From contig OX345643.1 in NCBI GenBank assembly GCA_947044365.1, forward strand, positions 5,502,501 through 5,566,500: DNA of 64,000 nt, read 5' to 3'. Made by a program: the position numbers and the translations under genes. Source of the stretch: Petrosia ficiformis (lineage: Eukaryota; Porifera; Demospongiae; Haplosclerida; Petrosiidae). This document shows positions 1 to 12,054 of the stretch, in pieces. The notes under the pieces are model-generated. The model did not search any database. It was not told the origin of the DNA and saw only the letters and a list, made by a program, of their open reading frames with translations. Numbering within the stretch: position 1 is the stretch's first letter; the number at the start of each line of letters is the position of its first letter.

Positions 1-1368
1 AGTTTAGTTAACTAAAATTTGCAATGCCTCACTTGTCAACTAAAATAATATTAATATGAATATTTGGAGGAAGAGGTACATAACTATAATTAATAAATAA
101 GGATCTTTAGTCAAAGCTACCTGTAAACCTCTATTCTACACATTATATGTGAATCTATTTCATTCAAGTGGAAACAAATTAACATGAGATGTACATGGAA
201 TTGGTATTTTCTTTATCTAATTAGCGATGCAGGATTATTAATGTTTAACAATATTAATAGCCTTTTTTGTAGAGACTTAACTATGGGTGTGTGATTATTA
301 TATATTGGTGATGGTTCATTGTGGTAATGGATTAATGGTATTGTATTCATTGTGGTAATGGATTAATGGTATTATATTCATTGTGGTAATGGATTAATGG
401 TATTATATTCATTGTGGTAATGGATTAATGGTATTTTATTCATTGTGGTAATGGATTAATGGTATTATATTCATTGTGGTAATGGATTAAGGGTATTATA
501 TTCATTGTGGTAATGGATTAATGGTATTATATTCATTGCGGTAATAGTATTTTATTCAAGAAATGGATTAAGTGAATATCAAATTTCACTGAAATAGAAA
601 ATGAAATATAAATCCATTTTATCTCCTCCAGTGATTTTTATATAGTATAATGTAGAAAGTGTGTTAATTGTGTTGATAATGATTTCTCTCAACATAGGTT
701 CTATCTCTTGGTATTGATGGTTGGAAGTGTGATGGGACAGATCCATATGTTTATGAACTAGTGATAGCCAGACTTAACTATGGGTGTGTATTAAAATACT
801 ATTACCGCAATGAATATAATACCATTAATCCATTACCACAATGAATATAATACCATTAATCCATTACCACAATGAATATAATACCATTAATCCATTACCA
901 CAATGAATATAATACCATTAATCCATTACCACAATGAATAAAATACCATTAATCCATTACCACAATGAATATAATACCATTAATCCATTACCACAATGAA
1001 TATAATACCATTACCACAATGAATATAATACCATTAATCCATTACCACAATGAACCATCACCAATATATAATAATCACACACCCATAGTTAAGTCTCTAC
1101 AAAAAAGGCTATTAATATTGTTAAACATTAATAATCCTGCATCGCTAATTAGATAAAGAAAATACCAATTCCATGTACATCTCATGTTAACTTGTTTCCA
1201 CTTGAATGAAATAGATTCACATATAATGTGTAGAATAGAGGTTTACAGGTAGCTTTGACTAAAGATCCTTATTTATTAATTATAGTTATGTACCTCTTCC
1301 TCCAAATATTCATATTAATATTATTTTAGTTGACAAGTGAGGCATTGCAAATTTTAGTTAACTAAACT
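1..1368. repeat. 1.37-kb palindrome (foldback) with an exon in its loop
   Basis: Bases 1-554 reappear as a near-perfect reverse complement at about 791-1368. The outer tips read agtttagttaactaaa and its complement. Each arm carries tandem copies of a unit of about 30 bp (ttcattgtggtaatgg / attaatggtatta); the two arms differ in copy number. The loop (about 555-790) is not repeat but holds a GH31 exon. The outer flank continues as a TTAGTGTTG-type MITE. It may be a foldback transposon, an inverted duplication of intronic DNA, or an assembly artefact. Confidence 0.85.
698..783 (+). pseudogene. GH31 catalytic-nucleophile exon, inverted relative to its gene
   Basis: After a good acceptor (ctctcaacatag) the plus strand reads VLSLGIDGWKCDGTDPYVYEL. 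This is the segment that holds the catalytic nucleophile Asp in family 31 glycoside hydrolases (the D of WKCDGTD, by family analogy). Its phase-0 start fits the phase-0 end of the minus-strand exon finishing at 1768 (WWHKQMDQ), so the two are expected neighbours in one protein, yet they lie on opposite strands. The exon sits in the loop of a palindrome. The 3' boundary is uncertain: a donor after 783 is possible, but that stretch duplicates sequence in the left arm. It is called a broken or displaced exon. Confidence 0.7.
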
Positions 1369-1545
1369 ATAACTCAGTCTATCACAATAACTATATATAA
1401 CTAAATAAAATGAACACTTTTAGTTAGTTAACTAAAACTAAAACACTTTTAGTAAGCCCAATATTATTTTACTTAATTTTTGATAAACTAGACATGCTAT
1501 AACTATAACTAAAAATGGTCATGCATTATTGTCATACTGACACTA
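1369..1545. mobile_element. Fragment of the TTAGTGTTG MITE family (right part)
   Basis: The sequence resembles the right two thirds of the complete element at 32868-33150: repeated ctataactaa blocks, cacttttagttagttaact, and an end near attgtcatac. The palindrome at 1-1368 appears to abut or interrupt it, because both share the word agttaactaaa at the junction. Confidence 0.6.
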
Positions 1546-1547
1546 AG

Positions 1548-1767
1548 TCATGTGCATGTGTATACTATCACCTGTATACTGTCACCTGTATACTATCACC
1601 TGTATACTATCACTTGTATACTATCACTTGTATACTATCACTTGTATACTATCACCCGTATACTATCACTTGTATACTATCACCCGTATACTATCACTTG
1701 TATACTATCACCCGTATACTATCACTTGTATACTATCACTTGTATACTATCACCCGTATACTATCAC
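1548..1767. repeat. 14-bp minisatellite in a GH31 intron
   Basis: About fifteen copies of tgtatactatcacc/t with C/T variation. It starts immediately next to the splice donor of the GH31 exon ending at 1768; the donor dinucleotide is itself inside the last repeat copy. Confidence 0.9.
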
Positions 1768-2791
1768 TTGGTCCATTTGTTTATGCCACCAATCTACTGC
1801 TTCAGGATTAGAATAGTCCAGTAAACCTCCTTTTCCATGCCACCATGATATTGTAGTCTGAATATCCAATGCATTTCTATATGAAGATTTCATATGTAAA
1901 GACAACGTTTTGTATAAAAATGGCATCACTTTTAAAAGAAAAGGAGTATCTAAAACTATTAATATCAAAGATCTAACAACTTTTAACAACTTACCTCAAT
2001 AAATATCTTTTCTCATGAGCTTCTTTATAGTTTGATGAGTCTGTGTTGATAAATGAAGTAACCCAAATGATGACTCGTATTTTTTTTGAATGAAAGAAGT
2101 CAATCATTTCTGCAGCATTTGGATATTTTTTAGTATCAAAAATGAAATTATTGAAACCTGTTGACCAGGAAGAATCAATATCAACAGCTCCTACCTGTAA
2201 TAAACGTATCATAATTAAGTATTCAATAAGTTATTTAAAGCACATGATGGATGGATGGATGGATGGATGAGATAAATGTAGTAACAGATAGATGTATAAA
2301 CAGACAAAGAAACAGCTGGATTAATGGACAGCTGAATCAATGTACTGTGACATCACTGGTTTGTATGCTAACCTGAATATCATGATCAAGGTACTGCTTT
2401 GCATAGTCTATCATTGAACTTTGATTAGCTCTGTCGTTTGATAACCACACCCTAATTTAGAATGACACATACACACATAAATACAGACATATAATTTATA
2501 CATACATACATACATACATACGTACATACATATGTACATACATATATACATACACATATACATACATACATACATACAAACATACATACACACATACATA
2601 CATTCATTGCACATACATACATACATATAATTATGATTATTTTTATTTCAACACCCTAGGCCTGTAATAGTACACAGATGTATTCTATTATATTTATTTA
2701 TACAACATATAAATTATAACTATGTATGTTATACATTCATATATAATTATACATGTATGTATGCATGTATTATGTGTGTAAGTATGTATGC

Positions 2792-2822
<31 letters not shown>

Positions 2823-3078
2823 TGTATGCATACGTATGTATGTATGTATGCGTACGTATGTATGTATGAGTGTACTAACATCTGTATTTTCAATGTCTAT
2901 AGTAATTACAGTACAGTACTAATATTATAATAATAATTATTTAAATAATTAAGAAGTCTCACCAGTGATAATGAGCCCATTCAGGATAAGAAGCCTCTTT
3001 CAATAACACAGGAGGAACAATGAACTGATCTGCAAAACAGCAACTAACTAACAGTACAAGATGAAATATCATCTCCAT
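1768..3078 (-). CDS. Glycoside hydrolase family 31, N-terminal exons (partial gene)
   Basis: Exons on the minus strand are 3078-2963, 2451-2373, 2194-1995 and 1876-1768, all with GT-AG borders and consistent phases. The first exon starts with a signal peptide (MEMIFHLVLLVSCCFA), so a secreted or lysosomal enzyme is expected. Then come VWLSNDRANQ, the beta-strand block VDIDSSWSTGFNNF and IRVIIWVTSFINTDSSNY, and WWHGKGGLLDYSNPEAVDWW, all characteristic of GH31 alpha-glycosidases in the first half of the (beta/alpha)8 barrel. The next expected exon (nucleophile) is not on this strand downstream; it occurs inverted at 698-783. The gene is therefore either continued beyond the left edge through an intron longer than 1.7 kb, or disrupted. 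Substrate specificity cannot be read from this part. Confidence 0.8.
2467..2870. repeat. ATAC/GTAT microsatellites in GH31 intron 1
   Basis: Runs of catacata (2467-2630) and of tatgtatg (2745-2870) on either side of about 110 bp of unique AT-rich DNA. The open frames across these runs are repeat artefacts. A short (atgg)n run also occurs at 2247-2270. Confidence 0.9.
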
Positions 3079-3089
3079 TCTGTTTAATC

Positions 3090-5800
3090 AATCAGATTAC
3101 AGTAGAAAGCCTACGATTAACTATGCTTGTATTAAATATATTTTTCTTAATCTTTGTTTTCGATTCGTAAGAATAATAATTAAGTTTAGTAGGAAGCCTA
3201 CGATTAATTGTGCTTGTATTAAATAAATATACTAGTCTGTAGTCTTTAATTTTCGATTTGTAAGAATAATAATTAAATTTAGTCTATTACAGTAGAAAGC
3301 CTACGATTAATTATGCTTGTATTAAATACATATGTATACTACTCTATTTTTCTTAATCTTTATTTTCGATTCATAAGAATAATAATTAAAGTTAGTCTAA
3401 TACAGTAGAAAGCCTACGATTAACTATGCTTGTATTAAATATATTTTTCTTAATCTTTATTTTCGATTCGTAAGAATAATAGTTGAAAGCCTACGATTAA
3501 TTATGCTTGTATTAAACATATATTCTAGTCTGCTTTTCTTAGTCTTTAATTTTCTATATTTTCGATTCGTAAGAATAATAATTAAATTTAGTCTATTACA
3601 GTAGAAAGCCTACGATTAATTATGCTTGTATTAAATACATATGTATACTACTCTATTTTTCTTAATCTGTATTTTCGATTCGTAAGAATAATATAATTAA
3701 ATTTGGTCTATTACAGTAGAAAGCCTACGATTACTTATGCTTGTATTGAATATACTAGTTTATTTTTCTTAAATTTGGTCTATTACAGTAGAAAGCCTGC
3801 GATTACTTATGCTTGTATTGAATATACTAGTTTATTTTTCTTAAATTTGGTCTATTACAGTAGAAAGCCTACGATTACTTATGCTTGTATTGAATATACT
3901 AGTTTATTTTTCTTAAATTTGGTCTATTACAGTAGAAAGCCTACGATTACTTATGCTTGTATTGAATATACCAGTTTATTTTTCTTAATCTTTTATCTTC
4001 TTTCAATATACCAACGACTTCCTATAATTATAACGTTAGTGTTCTTTTTATAAAACCTTTTTTCTTTTCCTAATCCAATGAATTAATTAAGTACTATCAT
4101 TTTCGATTGCATTTCATTGGAAATATTTTCAAATTAATGAACTAATTTCTTTCTCTTTCAAGTAGCTACGTACGTAGATATAATTATTTCTTGAGACTAT
4201 TTTCAAATGAAAATATTTTCTAATTAGCTAGCTATCACTTTTTCTACTTTTTTGTTATAATTGAATACACTATTTTCGATATAATTTGTTTAATTCGACT
4301 GGTTGCATTAAAAACAAAAATCATCATCATTGCTACCATGCATGCATCCTTCGGCAAAGAACGTTTTCAAAGTACAACAGTATTAATTTTTGTTCGGTTT
4401 CTACAGAAGCAAAAAAGATTAGCACTAATATTTTACATAAATTATTTATTATTCTAGACATCAATATTTTAAATTATTACAATTAATAATTAATTGCTTG
4501 CATCCTCACCCTGCACACACCTCCCCGGAGAGGATGGGTGCGTGCATGCATGCATGCTCTCAGACCTGCTGCACGTGCAGGAATTTGAGCTCCCTATCAT
4601 AAGCCAGAGAAGCCTGTGCATGTCATCGATCTCAAGACTCAAGACGAAGAAGATTCTGCATGTACCAGGGAGGGACCCAGGACCAAGATGTGAAGGATGT
4701 GGATAGATGGACGAAGATTGAACAACAGGTGATTCTTGTTCTTCTATGTGCATTGTTGCCATCCATGCCCATGTAATTCATGCATATCATATTAATAATT
4801 CCGTTTGTCTATCATGTTAATTTACATATTGTTTCTTCTCTCTCCCAGAAAACTCTACTCGCTACCTCCCTGTCCATCTATCCACTCTCTCTCTCTACCT
4901 CATCGCATCTATACTTCAATAAGAGGTAAGTTATGTCTCCATACTCTTTTCTCTATTCTATACTTTCTTCTTAAATATTATTTTATTGTGAACAGTGTAT
5001 TTACTATTTTTCCTCCCTGCACAGGTCTGTTTCTGATGATTTCGAGGTTTCTTCTGGTGTTCTCTTCTTGGAATTCGGATGCTCATTTGTTCTAATCACT
5101 CCTATCAGCCAGGGTCGGCCATGCCACCCTCCTTTTCTTTTTTTTTGGGGGGGTTGGCATGGTCGATCCTGGTTGGTAGGAGTGTGCGGGACAAATGAGT
5201 ATACCGATGCCCAGGTTGGGGACGCCGGAGGTCTCTTCGAGTCACTAGATCCAGCCCCGTGTGGGGCAGTTCCAGTACATCCGGTCTAGCTCATCTAGTG
5301 TTCCAGTTACAGTCTAACTACCTCATCCAGTTCCAGTCTACTTCGACCAGTGCTCCAGTTCCAGTCTACTTCGACCAGTGCTCCAGTTTCCAGTCTACTT
5401 CGACCAGTGCTCCAGTTTCAGTCTACTTCGACCAGTGCTCCAGTTCCAGTCCACTTCGACCAGTGCTCCAGTTCCAGTCTACTTCATCCTAGGACCATCC
5501 CCATTGGGATTTCTCTTCTGCAAGGACTCATCTTCATCGGGATTTCTCTTCTGCAAAGGACTCATCTTCATTGGGATTTCTCTTCTGCAAGGACTCATCT
5601 TGATTCATCTCAATGGCAGTCAGTTCTTTGAAATGTATTGTTTGTTGTTGTATTTTTTGTTCAAATGTTTCTTTGAAATGTTGTTCTTGTGTATTGAATT
5701 GCATTTTCAATATAATAATAGTCAATTTTGAAGGAAATGTTAGTGATAATAATTTAATTTTCTATATTTTCGATTCGTAAGAATAATAATTAAATTTAGT
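3090..5800. repeat. 2.8-kb tandem duplication, copy 1
   Basis: This block recurs almost unchanged as the next 2.8 kb; for example the stretch at 4490-5290 is repeated 2802 bases downstream. It starts with several diverged copies of a unit of about 100-130 bp (cagtagaaagcctacgatta ... ttcgattcgtaagaataa). It then has about 600 bp of AT-rich DNA and a GC-richer part (4495-5300) with splice-like signals (gaggtaagttatg and ctgcacaggtctg). It ends with a 22-bp minisatellite (cagtctacttcgaccagtgctc) and a 34-bp one (ggatttctcttctgca). Open frames in it are short, and no known protein was recognised. Confidence 0.85.
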
Positions 5801-8565
5801 CTATTACAGTAGAAAGCCTACGATTAACTATGCTTGTATTAAATATATTTTTCTTAATCTTTGTTTTCGATTCGTAAGAATAATAATTAAGTTTAGTAGG
5901 AAGCCTACGATTAATTGTGCTTGTATTAAATAAATATACTAGTCTGTAGTCTTTAATTTTCGATTTGTAAGAATAATAATTAAATTTAGTCTATTACAGT
6001 AGAAAGCCTACGATTAATTATGCTTGTATTAAATACATATGTATACTACTCTATTTTTCTTAATCTTTATTTTCGATTCATAAGAATAATAATTAAAATT
6101 AGTCTAATACAGTAGAAAGCCTACGATTAACTATGCTTGTATTAAATATATTTTTCTTAATCTTTATTTTCGATTCGTAAGAATAATAGTTGAAAGCCTA
6201 CGATTAATTATGCTTGTATTAAACATATATTCTAGTCTGCTTTTCTTAGTCTTTAATTTTCTATATTTTCTATTCGTAAGAATAATAATTAAATTTAGTC
6301 TATTACAGTAGAAAGCCTACAATTAATTATGCTTGTATTAAATATATATACTACTCTATTTTTCTTAATCTTTATTTTCGATTCGTAAGAATAATAATTA
6401 AGTTTAGTTGAAAGCCTATGATTAATTATGCTTGTATTAAACATATATTCTAGTCTGCTTTTCTTAGTCTTTAATTTTCTATATTTTCGATTCGTAAGAA
6501 TAATAATTAAATTTAGTCTATTACAGTAGAAAGCCTACGATTACTTATGCTTGTATTGAATATACTAGTTTATTTTTCTTAAATTTGGTCTATTACAGTA
6601 GAAAGCCTGCGATTACTTATGCTTGTATTGAATATACTAGTTTATTTTTCTTAAATTTGGTCTATTACAGTAGAAAGCCTACGATTACTTATGCTTGTAT
6701 TGAATATACTAGTTTATTTTTTTTAAATTTGGTCTATTACAGTAGAAAGCCTACGATTACTTATGCTTGTATTGAATATACCAGTTTATTTTTCTTAATC
6801 TTTTATCTTCTTTCAATATACCAACGACTTCCTATAATTATAACGTTAGTGTTCTTTTTATAAAACCTTTTTTCTTTTCCTAATCCAATGAATTAATTAA
6901 GTACTATCATTTTCGATTGCATTTCATTGGAAATATTTTCAAATTAATGAACTAATTTCTTTCTCTTTCAAGTAGCTACGTACGTAGCCATAATTATTTC
7001 TTGAGACTATTTTCAAATGAAAATATTTTCTAATTAGCTAGCTATCACTTTTTCTACTTTTTTGTTATAATTGAATACACTATTTTCGATATAATTTGTT
7101 TAATTCGACTGGTTACAAAAAATCATCATCATTGCTACCATGCATGCATCCTTCGGCAAAGAACGTTTTTAAAGTACAACAGTATTAAATTTTGTTCGGT
7201 TTCTACAGAAGCAAAAAAGATTAGCACTAATATTTTACATAAATTATTTATTATTCTAGACATCAATATTTTAAATTATTACAATTAATAATTAATTGCT
7301 TGCATCCTCACCCTGCACACACCTCCCCGGAGAGGATGGGTGCGTGCATGCATGCATGCTCTCAGACCTGCTGCACGTGCAGGAATTTGAGCTCCCTATC
7401 ATAAGCCAGAGAAGCCTGTGCATGTCATCGATCTCAAGACTCAAGACGAAGAAGATTCTGCATGTACCAGGGAGGGACCCAGGACCAAGATGTGAAGGAT
7501 GTGGATAGATGGACGAAGATTGAACAACAGGTGATTCTTGTTCTTCTATGTGCATTGTTGCCATCCATGCCCATGTAATTCATGCATATCATATTAATAA
7601 TTCCGTTTGTCTATCATGTTAATTTACATATTGTTTCTTCTCTCTCCCAGAAAACTCTACTCGCTACCTCCCTGTCCATCTATCCACTCTCTCTCTCTAC
7701 CTCATCGCATCTATACTTCAATAAGAGGTAAGTTATGTCTCCATACTCTTTTCTCTATTCTATACTTTCTTCTTAAATATTATTTTATTGTGAACAGTGT
7801 ATTTACTATTTTTCCTCCCTGCACAGGTCTGTTTCTGATGATTTCGAGGTTTCTTCTGGTGTTCTCTTCTTGGAATTCGGATGCTCATTTGTTCTAATCA
7901 CTCCTATCAGCCAGGGTCGGCCATGCCACCCTCCTTTTCTTTTTTTTTGGGGGGGTTGGCATGGTCGATCCTGGTTGGTAGGAGTGTGCGGGACAAATGA
8001 GTATACCGATGCCCAGGTTGGGGACGCCGGAGGTCTCTTCGAGTCACTAGATCCAGCCCCGTGTGGGGCAGTTCCAGTACATCCGGTCTAGCTCATCTAG
8101 TGTTCCAGTTACAGTCTAACTACCTCATCCAGTTCCAGTCTACTTCGACCAGTGCTCCAGTTCCAGTCTACTTCGACCAGTGCTCCAGTTTCCAGTCTAC
8201 TTCGACCAGTGCTCCAGTTCCAGTCCACTTCGACCAGTGCTCCAGTTCCAGTCTACTTCGACCAGTGCTCCAGTTCCATCCTAGGACCATCCCCATTGGG
8301 ATTTCTCTTCTGCAAGGACTCATCTTCATCGGGATTTCTCTTCTGCAAAGGACTCATCTTCATTGGGATTTCTCTTCTGCAAGGACTCATCTTGATGGCA
8401 GTCAGTTCTTTGAAATGTATTGTTTGTTAGTTTTTTTTTTTGTGTGTGTGTGTATGTGTATTTCAGTTGTATTTTTTGTTCAAATGTTTCTTTGAAATGT
8501 TGTTCTTGTGTATTGAATTGCATTTTCAATATAATAATAGTCAAGGAAATGTTAGTGATAATAAT
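5800..8565. repeat. 2.8-kb tandem duplication, copy 2
   Basis: Second copy of the preceding block. It has one extra cagtagaaagcc unit (offset grows from about 2707 to 2802 bases), one repeat fewer in the 22-bp array (8140-8275), and a short tg-rich insertion near 8430-8465. The near identity of the GC-rich middle over about 1.5 kb points to a recent duplication or to homogenisation. Confidence 0.85.
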
Positions 8566-8975
8566 TTAATTTTCTATATTTTCGATTCGTAAGAATAATA
8601 ATTAAATTTAGTCTATTACAGTAGAAAGCCTACGATTAATTATGCTTGTATTAAATATATATACTACTCTATTTTTCTTAATCTTTATTTTCGATTCGTA
8701 AGAATAATAATTAAGTTTAGTTGAAAGCCTATGATTAATTATGCTTGTATTAAACATATATTCTAGTCTGCTTTTCTTAGTCTTTAATTTTCTATATTTT
8801 CAATTCGTAAGAATAATAATTAAATTTAGTCTATTACAGTAGAAAGCCTACGATTAATTATGCTTGTATTAAATACATATATATACTACTCTATTTTTCT
8901 TAATCTTTATTTTCGATTCGTAAGAGTAATAATTAAATTTGGTCTATTACAGTAGAAAGCCTACGATTACTTATG
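8566..8975. repeat. Extra cagtagaaagcc units
   Basis: Four further copies of the unit that opens each 2.8-kb block, without the rest of the block. The array is cut at the border of the following inverted repeat. Confidence 0.8.
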
Positions 8976-9642
8976 CTTTTATCTGCACCATTTTCATATA
9001 ATTATCTTTCCTGTTCGTTTTTGTGTATGTGAAATTTGAATCTATTCCTTCATTATTAAGTTATAATATAATCATGTATTAATAATTATATATAATAGTT
9101 GTAACTATTACTTTAAACAACAAACAAAGGAATGACCTAATTTGTTTGAACCAATCGGATGGATTACTATAGAAACAAGCCTTTTGTCCTTCCTAATCAC
9201 CAAACCACCCTCATTAGCAACAGCCTCAGTATGAGAAAGAAATTGAGGCATTGTATAAAATGTGTCATCAGTTTTAAGCTCCTGAACACTGTTAATAGAC
9301 AACAACAGAGAATGAGTTTCAATCTCAATGAGTGATTGAGTAAATTGGTGTGCAGATATGTTCACTTCCAAACAATCAAAGCTCAGCCACCTAAAATGTA
9401 CAATCATAAATACATAACTATAATTGTGACTCAAGAATACAAAAATAACAGTATAGATATATACTAGACTTATATTAGTGATTACAATACATTACATTCA
9501 CATAATACAATACAGTACATTACAATATAGTACTGTACATTACAGTATACATTGCATTACATTACAGTATACATTACGCATTATACATAAAGTATTACGC
9601 ATTACATATTACGCATTTACACATTACGCATTTACGCATTAC

Positions 9643-10180
9643 GCAACATTACACTACATTACACTACATTACACTACATTACACTACATTACACTACATT
9701 ACACTACATTACACTACATTGCACTATATTGCACTACATTACACTACATTACACTATATTACACTACATTACACTACATTGCACTATATTACACTACATT
9801 ACACTACATTACACTATATTACACTACATTACACTATATTACACTACATTACACTACATTACACTACATTATACTACATTACACTTATTACACTACATTA
9901 CACTACATTACACTACATTACACTATATTACACTACATTACACTACATTACACTACATTACACTATATTACACTACATTACACTACATTACACTACATTA
10001 CACTACATTACACTACATTACACTACATTACACTATATTACACTACATTACACTACATTACACTACATTACACTATATTACACTACATTACACTACATTA
10101 CACTACATTACACTATATTACACTATATTACACTACATTACACTACATTACACTACATTACATTACAGTATAATTATATT
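9643..10180. repeat. 10-bp satellite acattacact
   Basis: More than fifty nearly perfect copies of acattacact/acattacacta with occasional acactatatt variants, inside the final intron of the truncated GH31 copy. All long open frames here are repeat artefacts with period-10 peptides. Confidence 0.95.
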
Positions 10181-10397
10181 ACATTACAATTACGTACCTC
10201 CATGTAGCAGAAATTCCATGAGAATCATATTCCCTCATTTCAAAAGAGGAAGGTTGGGACTTGCTCCTTCCATTGTTGGTAAGAAACAACCACCATCGTA
10301 TACGACCTACCAGACTTGGGTACTGGCCATATACTGGAGTATTCTTTGTTACTCGTAATGGAATTATACTATCTAAAGGAGATATGTAATAATATAC

Positions 10398-10625
10398 ATC
10401 TAAAGGTCATTCATGTACACCTTGACCTCAGAAAATGTTCATAATTTTAGTTTGGAAATCTTTTTACCTGCACCATTTTCATATAATTATCCTTCCTGTT
10501 CTTTTTTGTTTATGTCAAATTTCAATCTATTCCTTCATTATTAAGTTATAGTATAATCAAGTATTAACCTTATGACATTAAACTATACACTATATTACAT
10601 AAAAAGTCATCATATCATTATTTTG
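10398..10625. repeat. Dispersed repeat 'ggtcattca...ccttgacctcag'
   Basis: One of at least five related copies in the window (also near 17440, 23940, 27230 and 28245). Shared landmarks are aaggtcattcangt, accttgacctcag, tttggaa, ccattttcatataattatcc, cttcattattaagttata and accttatgacattaaact. No coding capacity or terminal repeats were seen. Confidence 0.75.
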
Positions 10626-10801
10626 AGGACATCGTGAATGTGAATAGACTTTAGATTAAACACAATATGAAAGGACAGCACAATTGAGGAACAAGTATAA
10701 AGCAACTTTGAAACCTTAAAGTTAGGAAAATATCTAAATTAGTCAATAGTTTCTACACATTCATAATAATCTATAGACGTAGTGTACATCTATATTGTAA
10801 T

Positions 10802-10815
10802 GTTGCCATGGTAAC
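10802..10815. promoter_or_regulatory. Candidate RFX X-box (gttgccatggtaac)
   Basis: The 14-bp palindrome gttgccatggtaac fits the X-box bound by RFX factors, which control ciliary genes. It lies inside an intron of the truncated GH31 copy, 3.8 kb upstream of the start of the ciliary gene DYNC2I2. Function is inferred from sequence only. Confidence 0.35.
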
Positions 10816-11279
10816 TAGCACTAATTATCCTGTGAGTAAGTACCTAGCCTTTTCTTTTACCTGTAGCATGGAAAACAATGTAGTGATCTAAAGAACAGTT
10901 GAAGTAAGTCAAATTATCTCTGGCATGATATATCTGAGTGTGATCAAACCAATAGACCCAGCTGGATGAACCGTTGTGAAGAGGAAACTCCACTGAAACC
11001 TGAGGAACAATACACATGAATAATTTGTATGTACACAGAATTGGTACCAGTTCTTCATTAGTGTGTCAGTTCACAATGGATATACTTATCTTGAAGAAAT
11101 AGCTTATCAAAAATAAACTCACAATAATTGTAACAGTCAATGAATTTATAATTACATCACCACCATAGGGTTGGTTTGGTAGGAAAGAAGGTGAATTACT
11201 ATTTAAATTTGATCCTACCATGGGAAAATAAATCCTAGACTATAGCATCGAGGAGGCTCCTCCTAGAATCAAGGACAAT

Positions 11280-11520
11280 ATACTGTAGTGTAATGTAGTG
11301 TAATATAGTGTAATGTAGTGTAATGTAGTGTAATGTAGTGTAATGTAGTGTAATGTAGTGTAATGTAGTGTAATATAGTGTAATGTAGTGTAATGTAGTG
11401 TAATATAGTGTAATGTAGTGTAATGTAGTGTAATATAGTGCAATGTAGTGTAATGTAGTGTAATATAGTGTAATGTAGTGTAATGTAGTGTAATGTAGTG
11501 TAATGTAGTGTAATGTTGCG
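11280..11520. repeat. Mirrored arm of the 10-bp satellite (agtgtaatgt)
   Basis: About two dozen copies of the complement of the left-arm satellite, with the same flanks (gcgtaatgcgtaaatgcg). It marks the inner end of the right arm of the inverted repeat. Confidence 0.95.
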
Positions 11521-11771
11521 TAATGCGTAAATGCGTAATGTGTAAATGCGTAATATGTAATGCGTAATACTTTATGTATAATGCGTAATGTATACTGTAA
11601 TGTAATGCAATGTATACTGTAATGTACAGTACTATATTGTAATGTACTGTATTGTATTATGTGAATGTAATGTATTGTAATCACTAATATAAGTCTAGTA
11701 TATATCTATACTGTTATTTTTGTATTCTCGAGTCACAATTATAGTTATGTATTTATGATTGTACATTTTAG

Positions 11772-12054
11772 GTGGCTGAGCTTTGATTGTTTGGAAGTGA
11801 ACATATCTGCACACCAATTTACTCAATCACTCATTGAGATTGAAACTCATTCTCTGTTGTTGTCTATTAACAGTGTTCAGGAGCTTAAAACTGATGGCAC
11901 ATTTTATACAATGCCTCAATTTCATTCTCATACTGAGGCTGTTGCTAATGAGGGTGGTTTGGTGATTAGGAAGGACAAAAGGCTTGTTTCTATAGTAATC
12001 CATCTGATTGGTTCAAACAAATTAGGTCATTCCTTTGTTTGTTGTTTAAAGTAA
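11772..12054 (+). pseudogene. Mirrored copy of the GH31 last exon
   Basis: It begins after the same acceptor (acattttag) as the minus-strand last exon and has the same length (283 nt) and the same stop. It differs by only a few substitutions (DGTFY for DDTFY, QFHSH for QFLSH). No other GH31 exon precedes it on this strand, so it is an orphan terminal exon created by the inverted duplication. Confidence 0.75.

Larger units (their letters stand above)
9108..10999 (-). pseudogene. GH31 C-terminal exons (5' part missing)
   Basis: Three minus-strand exons, 10999-10861, 10372-10198 and 9390-9108, join in frame through GT-AG introns to give about 198 residues with no stop before the natural end. 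The translation VEFPLHNGSSSWVYWFDHTQ ... LDHYIVFHATDSIIPLRVT is the typical GH31 region after the barrel, including the SIIPL strand. It is followed by a distal beta domain ending in VCCLK. No upstream GH31 exon is visible between 11000 and 14000, where the inverted repeat, a satellite and a retroelement lie. This copy is therefore 5'-truncated, although its remaining frame is intact. The intron before the last exon is filled with the ACATTACACT satellite. Confidence 0.7.

Noticed and set aside
4490..5095. Identical open frames of 90, 70 and 96 codons in both copies of the 2.8-kb block
   Set aside because: Their identity follows from the recent duplication, not from selection; the two strands overlap and no domain or homology was recognised.
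9478..10358. Overlapping open frames of up to 231 codons over the acattacact satellite
   Set aside because: The 10-bp unit contains no stop in several frames, so peptides such as THYTTLHYI repeat with the DNA period; no start context, no homology.
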